Shown here: positions 1 through 8,980 of the stretch, piece after piece
How positions within the stretch are numbered: the stretch's first letter is position 1
Layout: the number at the start of each line of letters is the position of its first letter
Notes under the pieces: model-generated
The model's input: only the letters and a program-made list of their open reading frames with translations
What the model was told of the DNA's origin: nothing
Databases searched by the model: none
Source: 20CM-2-55-15 sp964633285
GTDB taxonomy: Bacteria; Acidobacteriota; Terriglobia; 20CM-2-55-15
Length of the DNA stretch: 64,000 nucleotides
Reading direction: 5' to 3'
Assembly (NCBI GenBank): GCA_964633285.1
Contig: CAZWGA010000004.1
Coordinates: 104,391 to 168,390, forward strand
Made by a program: the position numbers and the translations under genes

Positions 1-2
1 TC

Positions 3-758
3 ATTGACGAAGAGGCGATCTGGCTTTCGCTGGAGCGCGCCACCGTTGCGAGTCTGATGGCCGCATTTGACAAGCTTCTGATCATGGAAGACGTTCAGAT
101 GGAAGATGCATCCGGGCAATATTCCGTTATCGCGGTGCTTGGGCCAAACGCTGCGCAGACGCTGGAGTCGTGGATGAACGAACCGTTGCAGGTCACGGCG
201 AAATACGCGCACCGGCCATTCGAGGATTGCCGCATTGTTGTTTCGGATGTCGGATATGAAGTCTGGGTGCCCGTTGGACGGACCGACAATATTCTTCGGC
301 GACTGGCTCAATCGGGTGCGACGGCCATCGATCGCGGTACGTGGGACGTCCTGCGTACCGAAGCCGGATTGCCTGTCTATGGAGTCGACATCGACGAAAG
401 CACCACGATGCCCGAGATCGGCGAAGCGGGAATCAGTTACGAAAAAGGTTGTTATATCGGGCAGGAGGTTGTGGCGAAGGTGAAATACATTGGACACGTG
501 AATCGCCGATTCGTGGGCCTCATCATTTCAGGGACGGACCTGCCGGACTTGAAAGCTCCTGTTCGAAAAGGAGAGCGCGAAGTCGGCTACGTCACGACGG
601 CGTTGTTTTCACCGGGTCTTCAAAAACCGATTGCCCTGGGTTTTGTCAGCAGGGCAGCATACGCGCCGGGAAGCATTGTGGATATTGCCGGGAATGGAAA
701 AACGCTCACGGCGGAAATTGTCGATCTGCCGTTCAAGATCTCTGAAGTGAATACTTAG
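3..758 (+). CDS. ygfZ: YgfZ/GcvT-like folate-binding protein, 3' part
   Basis: The reading frame is open from the first bases of the window, so the gene begins upstream and only its last 250 or so codons are seen. The signature KGCYIGQE, followed by a conserved VAKVKYIGHVNRR stretch, is the hallmark of the YgfZ/COG0354 branch of the GcvT fold. The family binds tetrahydrofolate and helps to maintain or insert Fe-S clusters in some enzymes; the cysteine of the signature is its key residue. An internal ATG at 57 is not a likely start because the coding frame continues unbroken before it. The TAG stop overlaps the stop of the convergent dnaJ-type gene by four bases. Family assignment is firm; the exact client proteins are unknown. 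Confidence 0.9.
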   Translation: MDEEAIWLSLERATVASLMAAFDKLLIMEDVQMEDASGQYSVIAVLGPNAAQTLESWMNEPLQVTAKYAHRPFEDCRIVVSDVGYEVWVPVGRTDNILRRLAQSGATAIDRGTWDVLRTEAGLPVYGVDIDESTTMPEIGEAGISYEKGCYIGQEVVAKVKYIGHVNRRFVGLIISGTDLPDLKAPVRKGEREVGYVTTALFSPGLQKPIALGFVSRAAYAPGSIVDIAGNGKTLTAEIVDLPFKISEVNT

Positions 759-1705
759 CTCAAACCGTTGCGCGGCTTGAAATGCGACACGCGCGACAAT
801 TCCTCGAATAGTTTCTTCTCCGCGTCGGTGAGTTCGCGCGGCACGACAACCTTCATACGCACGAAATGATCGCCACGAGTTCCACCTCGCGTGTTCATCC
901 CTTGCCCACGCAGGCGAAGGCGCTGCCCGGATCCGATTCCAGGTGGCACGCGGATTTCCGCCCTGCCGTCGAGCGTCGGTACTTCGACGGTCGACCCCAG
1001 AGCGGCTTCCCACGGCGTAATTGCGACTTCCACTTCGGTATCGTCGCCTTTTACGGAGAACTGCGAATGCGGTTGTTGCCGCAATCGCACATAAAGGTCC
1101 CCACCGTTGGCGCCACCGCCTGGAATTCGGATTCGTGCATCGTCACGCGCGCCGGGTGGAATGCGAATATCGATGGTCTTCTCGGAGTTTCCAATGCGAA
1201 CGGTGAGTTTACGCAGCGCGCCCCGATGCATTTCTTCCAGGGGAAGCATCAGTTCGGTTTCCGCGTCTGCCCGTCCCATCCTTGGGCCCGTGCGTGGACG
1301 GCTTCCGGAAGCCTGGCCCGAACCAAAGCCGCCGACGCCGAAAAGCATTTCAAAGAAATCGCTGAAAGCGTTCCCGCGCTGTTGCTGGGCGCGGTTGAAC
1401 AGATCGTCCATATTGACGTTGTTGCCGCCGGTCTGAAAACCACCCCAATTGGGGGGTGGCGTAAACTCCGCGCCGTTTTTCCAGTTGCCTCCGAGTTGGT
1501 CGTAGCGCTGGCGTTTCTCCGCATCACTGAGTACTTCGTAAGCTTCCTGAATCTCTTTGAACTTTTCTTCGGACTGCTTGTTGTTGGGATTGAGGTCCGG
1601 ATGGTATTTGCGGGCGAGTTTGCGATAGGCCTTCTTGATGTCTTCTTCCCTGGCCGTCCTGGCCACACCAAGAATCTCGTAATAGTCTCGGAACTTTACC
1701 GGCAT
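755..1705 (-). CDS. DnaJ-family co-chaperone, CbpA type
   Basis: The 316-residue protein opens with a J domain (about residues 6-72) carrying the HPD motif at 35-37, which stimulates the ATPase of DnaK. A Gly/Phe-rich linker (about 73-150) follows, then two beta-sandwich substrate-binding domains and a C-terminal dimerisation helix. The four-repeat CxxCxGxG zinc finger of true DnaJ is absent, so this is a type II co-chaperone like CbpA. The Met-Pro-Val-Lys-Phe start fits the usual J-domain start. It ends over the last bases of the convergent ygfZ gene and lies 13 bases downstream of a beta-lactamase-fold gene on the same strand. No dnaK or grpE is nearby. Confidence 0.93.
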   Translation of the reverse strand: MPVKFRDYYEILGVARTAREEDIKKAYRKLARKYHPDLNPNNKQSEEKFKEIQEAYEVLSDAEKRQRYDQLGGNWKNGAEFTPPPNWGGFQTGGNNVNMDDLFNRAQQQRGNAFSDFFEMLFGVGGFGSGQASGSRPRTGPRMGRADAETELMLPLEEMHRGALRKLTVRIGNSEKTIDIRIPPGARDDARIRIPGGGANGGDLYVRLRQQPHSQFSVKGDDTEVEVAITPWEAALGSTVEVPTLDGRAEIRVPPGIGSGQRLRLRGQGMNTRGGTRGDHFVRMKVVVPRELTDAEKKLFEELSRVSHFKPRNGLS

Positions 1706-1718
1706 GTTTTCGACTTTA

Positions 1719-2540
1719 CTACAGTGTGACTTCGAGTCCTTCGCGTGCGGCGATCACATTCGGATAGAGTTTTCGCGCATTCTCCAGAATCGCTTCGACG
1801 TCATTATCTTCGTGATAAGGATCATGGTGGAAAAGAGCAATCTTTTTCACTCCAGCCTGCATTCCGGTTTCGATGGCCTGCTTCCAACTGCTGTGTCCCC
1901 ATCCCACGTGATCCGGCAATTCTTCCGGTGTGTACTGAGAATCGACAATAAAGAAATCCGCATCTTTCGCCAGAGTCGCGATGTTTTTGTCGCTCCAATC
2001 CAGGCCGTGTTCGACATCCGTGCAGTATGAAATGACTTTTCCATTTTGCATGATTCGATAACCGACGCAGCCCTGCGGATGATTCAGAGGCAGCACCAGG
2101 ATTCTCGTGTCGGCTACCGTAAAAGTGCCTTCGACAAGATCTACATATTCCCGCGAGCAGGGCAGCTTCGACATATCGACGGGGAAATACGGGTTCGCCA
2201 TCATTCCCGCAAGCGCATCCATCACAAGATTTGCGTCGCGCCGTCCTGCGAAATAGAAAGTGAAATGATTACGGGGATCATACAGCGGACGAAAAAAGGG
2301 AACGCCCTGAATATGGTCGAGATGGAAGTGACTGAAAAAAACGTGCGCGCTGATCGGCTTTGTCCCGAATTCCTGCTGCAGCTCATTTCCAAGGAGGCGA
2401 ATCCCTGTGCCGCCGTCAAAAATCAGAATCTGATTCGAGTCCGATCGCACTTCGATACATGAGGTATTACCGCCATAACCCATGTTTTCTTTCTGTGGCG
2501 TCGGAGTCGATCCTCGAACTCCCCAGAACCGCACGCGCAT
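1719..2540 (-). CDS. Metallo-beta-lactamase-fold hydrolase
   Basis: A 273-residue protein with the zinc-binding motif HFHLDH (H71, H73, D75, H76) and a preceding FDGGTG strand. Further conserved residues are CTDVEH, DSQYTPEE and a C-terminal HHDP. This is the arrangement of the MBL-fold group that includes tRNase Z and phosphoribosyl cyclic phosphodiesterase relatives. The N-terminal RFWGVRGSTPTP is typical of a widespread bacterial subgroup whose members often sit next to signalling genes. The substrate cannot be read from the sequence. The ATG is preceded by a purine-rich GGGGAG. The protein has no signal peptide and should be cytoplasmic. It lies between an M24 peptidase and dnaJ on the same strand. 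Confidence 0.85.
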   Translation of the reverse strand: MRVRFWGVRGSTPTPQKENMGYGGNTSCIEVRSDSNQILIFDGGTGIRLLGNELQQEFGTKPISAHVFFSHFHLDHIQGVPFFRPLYDPRNHFTFYFAGRRDANLVMDALAGMMANPYFPVDMSKLPCSREYVDLVEGTFTVADTRILVLPLNHPQGCVGYRIMQNGKVISYCTDVEHGLDWSDKNIATLAKDADFFIVDSQYTPEELPDHVGWGHSSWKQAIETGMQAGVKKIALFHHDPYHEDNDVEAILENARKLYPNVIAAREGLEVTL

Positions 2541-2584
2541 AAACTAAACTCCCCAGGAATCCGGCAGTATAAATAGTTGTCCAA

Positions 2585-3727
2585 CTAAACTTCAAGGAAC
2601 TTGGGAATTTTAACCAGGTTCCGGCATCCGTTTTTTGTAACAAAAACGACGTCCTCGAGTCGCACGCCGCCCATTCCTGAATAATAAAGGCCCGGCTCAA
2701 CAGTTACGACATTTCCTGCTCGAAGGTGATTCTTCTGCCTGCTGCCGAACGCCGGCGCCTCATGAATATCGAGTCCCAACCCGTGTCCGGTTCCGTGAAA
2801 GAATCCCTGCATGCGGCCTCCAGCCATGCCGGTTTCAAAGCCTTCGCTTTTGAAGTAGGCGAGAATTTCGTTGTGGATTTCATAAGCATTCTCCCCGTCG
2901 CGGATCCGGCGAAAGCCGATCTCCTGCCCGCGGCCTACACAATAGTATGCATGCTTTAATCGATCAGAGGCCCGGCCGCGGACGACGGTGCGGGTGATGT
3001 CGCCGAAATATCCCGTCCGTTCGGATCTTGGAAAGATATCCATGATGATCGGCGTGTTGGCTCGAATGTGGCCGCTGCCCTGATTGTGCGGATCCACGCA
3101 TTGTTCTCCCGAAGCCGCAATCGTGTGACTTGGGACGAATCCCTGCGACATGACGGCGGTATTGATGATCCGCTTCAGGATTTCCGATGTCAGCCTCGTT
3201 CCGTCGAGATACAGATATCCATCCCTGCGGATTTCCGTTCGTCGAATAGCTTCAATTCCGGCTTGCATTCCATTCTCGGCAGCACGAAGCGATGCGCGGA
3301 TGTGGCGAAGCTCAGCGGGTGTTTTGAATTCACGTTCCGGCCAGAATGGATCTGCCTGCGGCTCAACCCGAATTCTTCGTTCCGCAAGCTGGTGGGCAAG
3401 CCCTGCCGGGAACGACGAAGGCACTTCCACGCTTCGAATGTGCATGTCTTCCAAAGTTTCGGCAATCACCTGTGCTGAAGTTGGAAAGGCGACACCGCGA
3501 TCCTTCCATCGTTTCGCATAATGGGAGTACGCCAACACCTTGTCGACGCCGGCCTGATCTTTGGCGCGGTCGAGCTCCAGATCGTTCATGACCAGGTATC
3601 GCTTCCCGCGTTTTTGAATGAAGACGAAAGGATCGGGCGCAAAAAACCCGGTCGCCCACAGCATATTGGCGTCGGTTTCACTGGCGCTGTAGATCAATCG
3701 CGCGTCGGCCTTGGCAGGTTTGGGCAT
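2585..3727 (-). CDS. M24-family metallopeptidase (Xaa-Pro aminopeptidase/prolidase type)
   Basis: This 380-residue protein has an N-terminal creatinase-like domain (about 1-130) and a C-terminal pita-bread peptidase domain. The domain shows the expected metal and substrate residues: IMDIFP with Asp, GDITRT with Asp, HGTGHGLGLDIHE with His, VEPGLYY with Glu and RLEDV with Glu. These match M24B aminopeptidase P/prolidase enzymes, which remove residues from Xaa-Pro peptides using two metal ions. No signal peptide is seen, so it is probably cytoplasmic and used in peptide turnover. It diverges from the cinA-like gene across only 35 bases, so the two promoters must share that space. Confidence 0.9.
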   Translation of the reverse strand: MPKPAKADARLIYSASETDANMLWATGFFAPDPFVFIQKRGKRYLVMNDLELDRAKDQAGVDKVLAYSHYAKRWKDRGVAFPTSAQVIAETLEDMHIRSVEVPSSFPAGLAHQLAERRIRVEPQADPFWPEREFKTPAELRHIRASLRAAENGMQAGIEAIRRTEIRRDGYLYLDGTRLTSEILKRIINTAVMSQGFVPSHTIAASGEQCVDPHNQGSGHIRANTPIIMDIFPRSERTGYFGDITRTVVRGRASDRLKHAYYCVGRGQEIGFRRIRDGENAYEIHNEILAYFKSEGFETGMAGGRMQGFFHGTGHGLGLDIHEAPAFGSRQKNHLRAGNVVTVEPGLYYSGMGGVRLEDVVFVTKNGCRNLVKIPKFLEV

Positions 3728-3762
3728 GTTATAGTCAGGTCCTTGAATGAGCGCGTCGACAA

Positions 3763-4500
3763 ATGGCGAAAACGGCTGGCATTCTCGTAATCGGCAATGA
3801 AATCCTCTCAGGAAAAACGATCGATGAAAACTCGCCCTACCTCGCGCGCGAGCTGAGAAGTCTCGGAGTCGACGTCCGGAGAATCTCCGTTATCCCGGAT
3901 GAACTCGATCTCATTTGCGGCGACGTCCGATCCTTTTCCAAATCGTACGATTACGTTTTTACCACAGGTGGAGTGGGGCCGACGCACGATGACGTTACCA
4001 TGGAAGCCATCGCAGCCGCATTCGGCCGGAAGACGGAGCGTCATCCCGAACTCGAGGCGGTCCTGCGGCAATACTATTCGCCGGACCTCGTTGGCGGCAA
4101 TCTGCGCATGGCCGATATTCCTGAAGGCGCGCGGCTTGTTGGCGGCAAGGGGGCGTGGTTTCCCGTAGTCGCTGTGGAAAATGTTTTTATCTTTCCGGGA
4201 GTGCCGGAGATCCTTCGCCGAAAGTTCGAACGGATCAAAGAAATGTTCCGGGAGGCTCCGTTTTACCTTCGCGAAATCTATCTTCGAGCGGACGAGGGCC
4301 AGATCGCTGGAATTCTGAATTGCCTTCTCGCGGACTTTCCGGAATTGCTCCTCGGTTCCTATCCGTACTTCGACAATCCGGTGTACTCCATCAAATTGAC
4401 GTTGGAATCGAAGGATGATGGCTATCTGGACCGGGCGCAACGGAGACTTCTTGCCGACTTGGGAAAGATTGATTTGCACCCATTGCAGGGAAGTATGTAG
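3763..4500 (+). CDS. CinA-like protein, MoaB/MogA domain only
   Basis: A 245-residue protein beginning with ILVIGNEILSGK and containing the TTGGVGPTHDD motif, the molybdopterin-binding (MoCF) fold of the CinA N-terminal domain. The C-terminal pyridine-nucleotide deamidase domain of full-length CinA (about 400 residues in total) is missing, as in the short CinA relatives of many bacteria and archaea. Relatives of the N-terminal domain have been described as ADP-ribose or CoA pyrophosphatases, so a nucleotide-hydrolase role is possible but inferred. It is divergent from the M24 peptidase gene and convergent with the exonuclease gene, with 30 bases between the two stops. Confidence 0.85.
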   Translation: MAKTAGILVIGNEILSGKTIDENSPYLARELRSLGVDVRRISVIPDELDLICGDVRSFSKSYDYVFTTGGVGPTHDDVTMEAIAAAFGRKTERHPELEAVLRQYYSPDLVGGNLRMADIPEGARLVGGKGAWFPVVAVENVFIFPGVPEILRRKFERIKEMFREAPFYLREIYLRADEGQIAGILNCLLADFPELLLGSYPYFDNPVYSIKLTLESKDDGYLDRAQRRLLADLGKIDLHPLQGSM

Positions 4501-4530
4501 ACAGCCGCGGGCTTTATGCCTTGCGTTCTC

Positions 4531-5418
4531 TCACGAAAACAACGTTGGCTGTGCCAGCGGAATATCGTTGAGAACTTCCGCAAATCCCAGCTTCCGGCAC
4601 AACGGATCGAGCAAACGCCGGTCGCCACGGCGATAGCGAAGAGATTCAGCCGACACTTCGATCGGCGCCTCACAGCAGATTGTTGCCAGCTTCCGGCTGA
4701 TCCGCACCGTTTCCATGTTTTCGCGAATGCGCCGCAGGATTTCGTCGCGTCCTCGAAATGCCATTCGCAAAGACAGATCGGGATTCGCTGCTTCTTCGAC
4801 ATTCCCGCAGACAGAGAGAATCTGGCGCGCTGTCTTTTCGCCGACTCCCATAACGCCGGGAATATTGTCGACATGATCTCCGTGCAGCGCGAGCAGATCC
4901 GGAATCTGCGAAGGCGCAACCCCGAATTTCTCCCTCACCCCGGCTTCATCGAGCCAGCGTTCCCTTGCGATGTCGTACACGCGGACTTTTTCCGATACGA
5001 GCTGGGACATGTCCTTATCCCCTGTGACGACGACTACGGCATGACCCGCCGCGGACATGCGCACCGCAATGGTGCCGATAACATCGTCGGCCTCGAATCC
5101 ATCGACGTCGATGCAACGGACCCCAACCGCCTCGGTGATTTTCCTGCAGTATTCGAATTGCGGTGTGAGATCTTCCGGAGGCTGCTTTCGATTCGCCTTG
5201 TATCCCGCGAACATTTCATTCCGGAATGATGTGTCTCCTTCGAAGGCGGCAGCCACGTATTCGGGCTTCCGCTCCTTGATGATCCGAAGCAGCGTGCGCA
5301 GATAGCCGAGGACCGCATTGGTCAGCATTCCAGACGGAGCCGTGATGTTATCCGGCAGGGCATGATAGGCGCGAAAGATGTAGTTCATCGCGTCAATCAC
5401 GTAAACGGAGTTGTTCAT
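4531..5418 (-). CDS. Stand-alone 5'-3' exonuclease (PolA N-terminal/flap endonuclease type)
   Basis: A 295-residue protein equal in size to the 5'-nuclease domain of DNA polymerase I, with no polymerase domain attached. Metal-binding acidic motifs are visible: VIDAMNYIFRA (Asp), AFEGD, GFEADDVIGT, TGDKDMSQL, and the helix-3-turn-helix GDHVDNIPGVMGVGEKTA. The YKANR motif of the arch region is present. Such proteins process 5' flaps or RNA primers, like E. coli ExoIX or the free nuclease of species whose PolA has lost its own. It is the last gene of a seven-gene minus-strand operon, and its ATG overlaps the thioesterase stop as ATGA. A separate polA is not in the window. Confidence 0.92.
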   Translation of the reverse strand: MNNSVYVIDAMNYIFRAYHALPDNITAPSGMLTNAVLGYLRTLLRIIKERKPEYVAAAFEGDTSFRNEMFAGYKANRKQPPEDLTPQFEYCRKITEAVGVRCIDVDGFEADDVIGTIAVRMSAAGHAVVVVTGDKDMSQLVSEKVRVYDIARERWLDEAGVREKFGVAPSQIPDLLALHGDHVDNIPGVMGVGEKTARQILSVCGNVEEAANPDLSLRMAFRGRDEILRRIRENMETVRISRKLATICCEAPIEVSAESLRYRRGDRRLLDPLCRKLGFAEVLNDIPLAQPTLFS

Positions 5419-5798
5419 GAATTGATGGCCACGGGCTGCCCGTCTTCGTTGACGGCGACATAGACGACTTCGGCTTCCGTAACCCGTACGGTTTCTTTTG
5501 TTCCGCGCACACCGATGCGTTCGACTTCAACTTCAACATCGACCGTGATCGAAGTCTGCCCAAGCCGAATGGTCTTCGTATAAAACGTGACCAGGTCTCC
5601 CAGATGTACGGGAGCCACGAACACGACTTCGTGCATCGCCTTCGTGACAAATTTTCTGGGGAATTGCCGCCGGCACTCGATGCCGCCGGCCAGATCGATG
5701 TAGCTCAGGATGACGCCGCCGAAGACAGTGCCGTGCGCATTCGTGTCCTTCGGCAACATTGTGATTCGGATCGCGGGAAATCTGCCAGTGGAGTTCAT
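5415..5798 (-). CDS. Acyl-CoA thioesterase, hotdog fold (YciA type)
   Basis: A 127-residue single hotdog domain. The segment NAHGTVFGGVILSYIDLAGG is the YciA/BACH signature, in which the Gly-rich turn and the Asp take part in acyl-CoA hydrolysis. The later strand ending in TSITVDVEVEVERI is also typical. The likely role is hydrolysis of short to medium acyl-CoA esters to tune free CoA; the real substrate range is unknown. The start overlaps the stop of the upstream metallo-hydrolase, and the stop overlaps the start of the exonuclease gene, both by four bases, which indicates translational coupling within the operon. Confidence 0.88.
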   Translation of the reverse strand: MNSTGRFPAIRITMLPKDTNAHGTVFGGVILSYIDLAGGIECRRQFPRKFVTKAMHEVVFVAPVHLGDLVTFYTKTIRLGQTSITVDVEVEVERIGVRGTKETVRVTEAEVVYVAVNEDGQPVAINS

Positions 5799-6424
5799 TT
5801 CAGGAACGGATTGTATCTTCTTTCGTGGCCAATAGTGGTCGACTTGCCGTGCCCGGGAATGACGAGGGTGTCGTCATCGAAAGGCATGAGTTTCTTCTGA
5901 ATGGAATTCATGATCTGCGGCAGCGATCCACCCCACAAATCCGTGCGGCCGATGCTTTGGAGGAACAGGGTGTCGCCGGTAAATAAAACGTTGCGGTTTC
6001 CGGCAAGATGGAAAGTGGTGCTGCCCGGCGTATGGCCGGGAGTGTGAATGACACCCATCTCGACGCTGCTGCAGCCGACGGCATCGCCGTCCTCGACGAA
6101 CTGGTCGATGACCCCGCGTTTCGGCATCGGCATACCGATCCACTGCGCCTGCACGTCGAGCTTCTCAAACATGAACAAATCGTCTTTGTGAATCGCAGCG
6201 GGCGTCTGTGCGAGTTCCTGTAATTCGTAAATTGCGCCGACGTGATCGATATGCGTGTGCGTGCACACGATCTGCTTTGGAGTGAGGCCCTGTTTCTTCA
6301 AACGATCCAGAATCTCTATCGGATCGCCGCCGGGATCGATCACGATCGCCTCACGAGTCTCCTCGTCTGCGAGAATCGTGCAATTGCACTGAAGTACTCC
6401 AACCGGAAAAGTTTCAATGATCAT
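5795..6424 (-). CDS. Glyoxalase-II-like MBL-fold hydrolase
   Basis: A 209-residue MBL-fold protein with THTHIDH (metal site 1 and 2), HTPGHTPGS, GDTLF followed by GRTD, and a closing PGHG. This is the COG0491 pattern of short glyoxalase-II-like or persulfide-dioxygenase-like enzymes. The extra substrate-binding C-terminal domain of classical glyoxalase II is missing, so the native thioester substrate is uncertain. Its neighbour downstream is a hotdog thioesterase, so both may act on thioesters (inference). Coupled by ATGA overlaps to the genes on both sides. Confidence 0.87.
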   Translation of the reverse strand: MIIETFPVGVLQCNCTILADEETREAIVIDPGGDPIEILDRLKKQGLTPKQIVCTHTHIDHVGAIYELQELAQTPAAIHKDDLFMFEKLDVQAQWIGMPMPKRGVIDQFVEDGDAVGCSSVEMGVIHTPGHTPGSTTFHLAGNRNVLFTGDTLFLQSIGRTDLWGGSLPQIMNSIQKKLMPFDDDTLVIPGHGKSTTIGHERRYNPFLK

Positions 6425-6849
6425 TTGACTTCACTCGCTCCGGCCACCTTCAGCGTTCCGCGGGCGGCTCCCGGCCGGTTTTTGATATCCGCGCTTCCTA
6501 TCAGCTTTTCGCCGCGGGGTGGAAGTTTCTGGCTGACCACGAGTTTGTCGGAATAGAGCACTCGTCCATCTTTATCAAGGTACGTCGCATCAAGTTGAAT
6601 CTGATCGTAAGTAAATCTATCGCTGTCGTTGCGAAAGCCGATGATCCAACCCGGCCGGGTTCCCTGCAATTCAGGACGAAACTCTGTGCGCGTGATGACA
6701 ATGTCGTTCACCGGATTCGGCCGCCGGAGCAGGCCTGTGACCTGGCTCCCGTATTGCCGGATTCCCAGCACGATGATGATGCCAATCAGCACGAGACGCC
6801 TTGCGGCAATCCATTGCCGCGAACGCAGGAATTCGAGCGTTGATGACAT
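6421..6849 (-). CDS. Membrane-anchored protein of unknown function
   Basis: A 142-residue protein with one predicted membrane segment near the N-terminus (about residues 17-32, LVLIGIIIVLGI) and a soluble beta-rich remainder. The pattern in that part, with FRNDSDRF, a central Tyr-Asp and a late PRGEK, resembles FxLYD-type domains that sit outside the membrane of many bacteria; this is a weak fold guess only. The gene begins one base from the stop of the HtrA gene and overlaps the downstream metallo-hydrolase start, so it belongs to the operon and could accompany the protease at the cell envelope. Confidence 0.7.
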   Translation of the reverse strand: MSSTLEFLRSRQWIAARRLVLIGIIIVLGIRQYGSQVTGLLRRPNPVNDIVITRTEFRPELQGTRPGWIIGFRNDSDRFTYDQIQLDATYLDKDGRVLYSDKLVVSQKLPPRGEKLIGSADIKNRPGAARGTLKVAGASEVK

Positions 6850-8010
6850 TTATTTCCTTGGCGTGTCTCCCAGCGTGATCGGGACTTCAACTCTCCTGTT
6901 GTTGCGAAGAAGCGTGATCGTGACTTTGTCTCCTGGCTTGTATCGATCGATCTCGGAGCCTAACTCCTGCACCGAAGTTATGGCCTTGCCCTGAAACTGG
7001 AGAATCACATCGCCGCCGATCGGTATGCTGCGAAAACCGAAGCGCACTTGTTCGGTCGCCTCGCGGACCCCTGCCTGTGCGGCGGGGCTGTTCGGATAAA
7101 CATCGACCACCATCAATCCTGAATCGGTATCCAGCCGCAGAGCTCTTGCAAGTCCGGGATTCTCGGACAAGTTCACAATGCCGCGGATGCCAAGAAAGGG
7201 ATGCCGGACATAACCGGTGGTCAGCAGGTCGGCGGTAATGCGCCTTACTGTGTCCGCGGGGATCGCGAATCCAATACCTGTGCTTTGAGCGACGATTGCC
7301 GAGTTGATGCCGATGATCTGGCCCTGGCTGTTGAGAAGAGGGCCGCCGGAATTGCCGGGGTTGATCGCGGCATCGGTCTGGATGATGTCCTCAATGAGTC
7401 GGCCGTTTTCCGTCTGAATCGACCTGCCCAGCGAACTGATGATCCCTGTCGTCAACGTGCGCTCCAGACCGTATGGATTTCCTATTGCCAGAACTTTCTG
7501 TCCAACTTGAAGGCCGCGCGACGTGCCGAGCGGGATCGGCGTCACCTTCCCCCGGGGGACCTTGATTTGGATGACTGCCAAATCGTTGTTCGCATCGGCG
7601 CCGACGACAGTGGCATCGACTTTCGTTTTATCGGGCAGCGTCACTTCCAGGCGTTCGGAATCTCGAACGACATGGTAGTTCGTCACGATGTGGCCCTGAT
7701 CGTCGATCACCGCTCCTGAGCCTGTTCCGGATTCCATGGGAACCGGGCGGAGGAAAAAGTCATAGCGCAGAGTTGTAGTTGTAATGTTCACGACACCGCC
7801 GCTGTAGCGTTGGTAAACGTCGATGTTGTTCTTTTCTTCGTCGCTGAGTCCCGCGGCCGGCGCGGGATAGGTCAGGCCGGCGGGAGACGCCCAACTGACC
7901 TCGGGCGGTCTCGAGAGCTCGGATCGAAGCGGTCTCCACTCGAGCAAAACATAAACCATCGCGGCGGTAATGACGGAACTGAGAAATGCAACCTTGATCA
8001 GATTCTTCAT
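6850..8010 (-). CDS. HtrA/DegP-type periplasmic serine protease, one PDZ domain
   Basis: A 386-residue protein. A signal or anchor helix (about 7-24) is followed by a trypsin-like domain whose triad is visible as TNYHVV (His), ANNDLAVI (Asp) and NPGNSGGPLL (Ser). One PDZ domain occupies the last 100 or so residues. This is the S1C family, close to DegS or single-PDZ HtrA, involved in protein quality control or regulated cleavage outside the cytoplasmic membrane. It overlaps the upstream GTPase gene by ATGA and abuts the next gene, a small membrane-anchored protein. No adjacent sigma-E/Rse system is seen. Confidence 0.93.
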   Translation of the reverse strand: MKNLIKVAFLSSVITAAMVYVLLEWRPLRSELSRPPEVSWASPAGLTYPAPAAGLSDEEKNNIDVYQRYSGGVVNITTTTLRYDFFLRPVPMESGTGSGAVIDDQGHIVTNYHVVRDSERLEVTLPDKTKVDATVVGADANNDLAVIQIKVPRGKVTPIPLGTSRGLQVGQKVLAIGNPYGLERTLTTGIISSLGRSIQTENGRLIEDIIQTDAAINPGNSGGPLLNSQGQIIGINSAIVAQSTGIGFAIPADTVRRITADLLTTGYVRHPFLGIRGIVNLSENPGLARALRLDTDSGLMVVDVYPNSPAAQAGVREATEQVRFGFRSIPIGGDVILQFQGKAITSVQELGSEIDRYKPGDKVTITLLRNNRRVEVPITLGDTPRK

Positions 8011-8963
8011 ACGTGCAACTCCAGAACATCGCCTTCCGTAATCACGAAATCGCGCGGGACCATGATTCCGTCCACTTTTCCCTCACCCCAGATACGGGCG
8101 TATTTGAGGTTTTCCACAAAATCGCGATGCACTTTCTCGGCGACGTCCAAAACAGTGCTCCCCCGGTTAACCACATACGGGTCGGCAAAATCCGGTTTCT
8201 TGCCCGGAACCTTGGTGTAAACCCGAACCACATCCAGAAAATCGTACACGACTCGCTTGAACTCTCCTATCTGCTCAGCAGACGCCGTCAAAGCCGAAAA
8301 GGTTGTCAAACCGGTTCCATCCTGAAGGATTTCGCGGACGATTGCGGCGCGTTCCGCCGCTCCAGTGGCATCATTCTTATTGCCCACGATCAGGACCTTC
8401 ATGACGTGGAGATCGGCATGCGCCGCTTCGAGGCGGCCTCGCGTTTCGTCCATCTTCTCGAGTACATCGTCATCGGACAGATCCATCACCCAAAGAACGG
8501 CATCGGCATTTCGAATGATCTGCGGGACCCAGGATTCCATGAACTCGTTGGAAATCGGCGGCAGATCGACCAACTGCAGACGGACGTTTTCAAAAAGCAT
8601 CATTCCGGGAATGGGAGTCCGGGTCGTAAATGGATAATCGGCCACCTCCGGAGTTGCGTGCGTTAAGACGCGAATCAGTTGAGATTTACCTGAATTCGGC
8701 GCCCCGGCCAGCGCGATCTGCCGCGCACCCTCGCGCTCAACCACAAATGATTCACGGCGGCCGCCTTTCTTGTGATCCTGTTCCGATTCCTTTCGCAATG
8801 CAGACATCTTTTTTTTGAGATCCGCCTGCAGTTTTTCCGTCCCTTTGTGCCGCGGGATGGTGGACATCATTTCTTCGAGCGCAGCGATCCTGTCTTCGAC
8901 GGTTTCCGCTTGTTTGAATCGCCTTTCAGCCTCCATGTATTGAGGCGTCAGATTCGCAGGCAT
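8007..8963 (-). CDS. Obg/DRG-like GTPase with TGS domain
   Basis: A 318-residue GTPase. After an N-terminal helical part the G1 motif APNSGKS appears, then a switch region with PFTTRTP, G3 DLPP, and G4 NKND. The C-terminal 70 residues form a TGS domain (VVNRGSTVLDVAEKVHRD and so on). The pattern is that of DRG/Obg-HflX relatives, which bind ribosomes or tRNA. The ATG at 8963 is chosen because upstream alternatives would run into the MFS transporter gene, whose stop lies 18 bases before it, and because MPANLTPQY starts the conserved part. Its target is unknown. Confidence 0.82.
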   Translation of the reverse strand: MPANLTPQYMEAERRFKQAETVEDRIAALEEMMSTIPRHKGTEKLQADLKKKMSALRKESEQDHKKGGRRESFVVEREGARQIALAGAPNSGKSQLIRVLTHATPEVADYPFTTRTPIPGMMLFENVRLQLVDLPPISNEFMESWVPQIIRNADAVLWVMDLSDDDVLEKMDETRGRLEAAHADLHVMKVLIVGNKNDATGAAERAAIVREILQDGTGLTTFSALTASAEQIGEFKRVVYDFLDVVRVYTKVPGKKPDFADPYVVNRGSTVLDVAEKVHRDFVENLKYARIWGEGKVDGIMVPRDFVITEGDVLELHV

Positions 8964-8980
8964 GGAAGAAAGGATAGCAG

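Noticed and set aside
866..1729. Long open frame on plus, opposite the dnaJ-type gene
   Set aside because: It runs antisense to a clear J-domain protein and has no family features; a product of high GC third-base bias.
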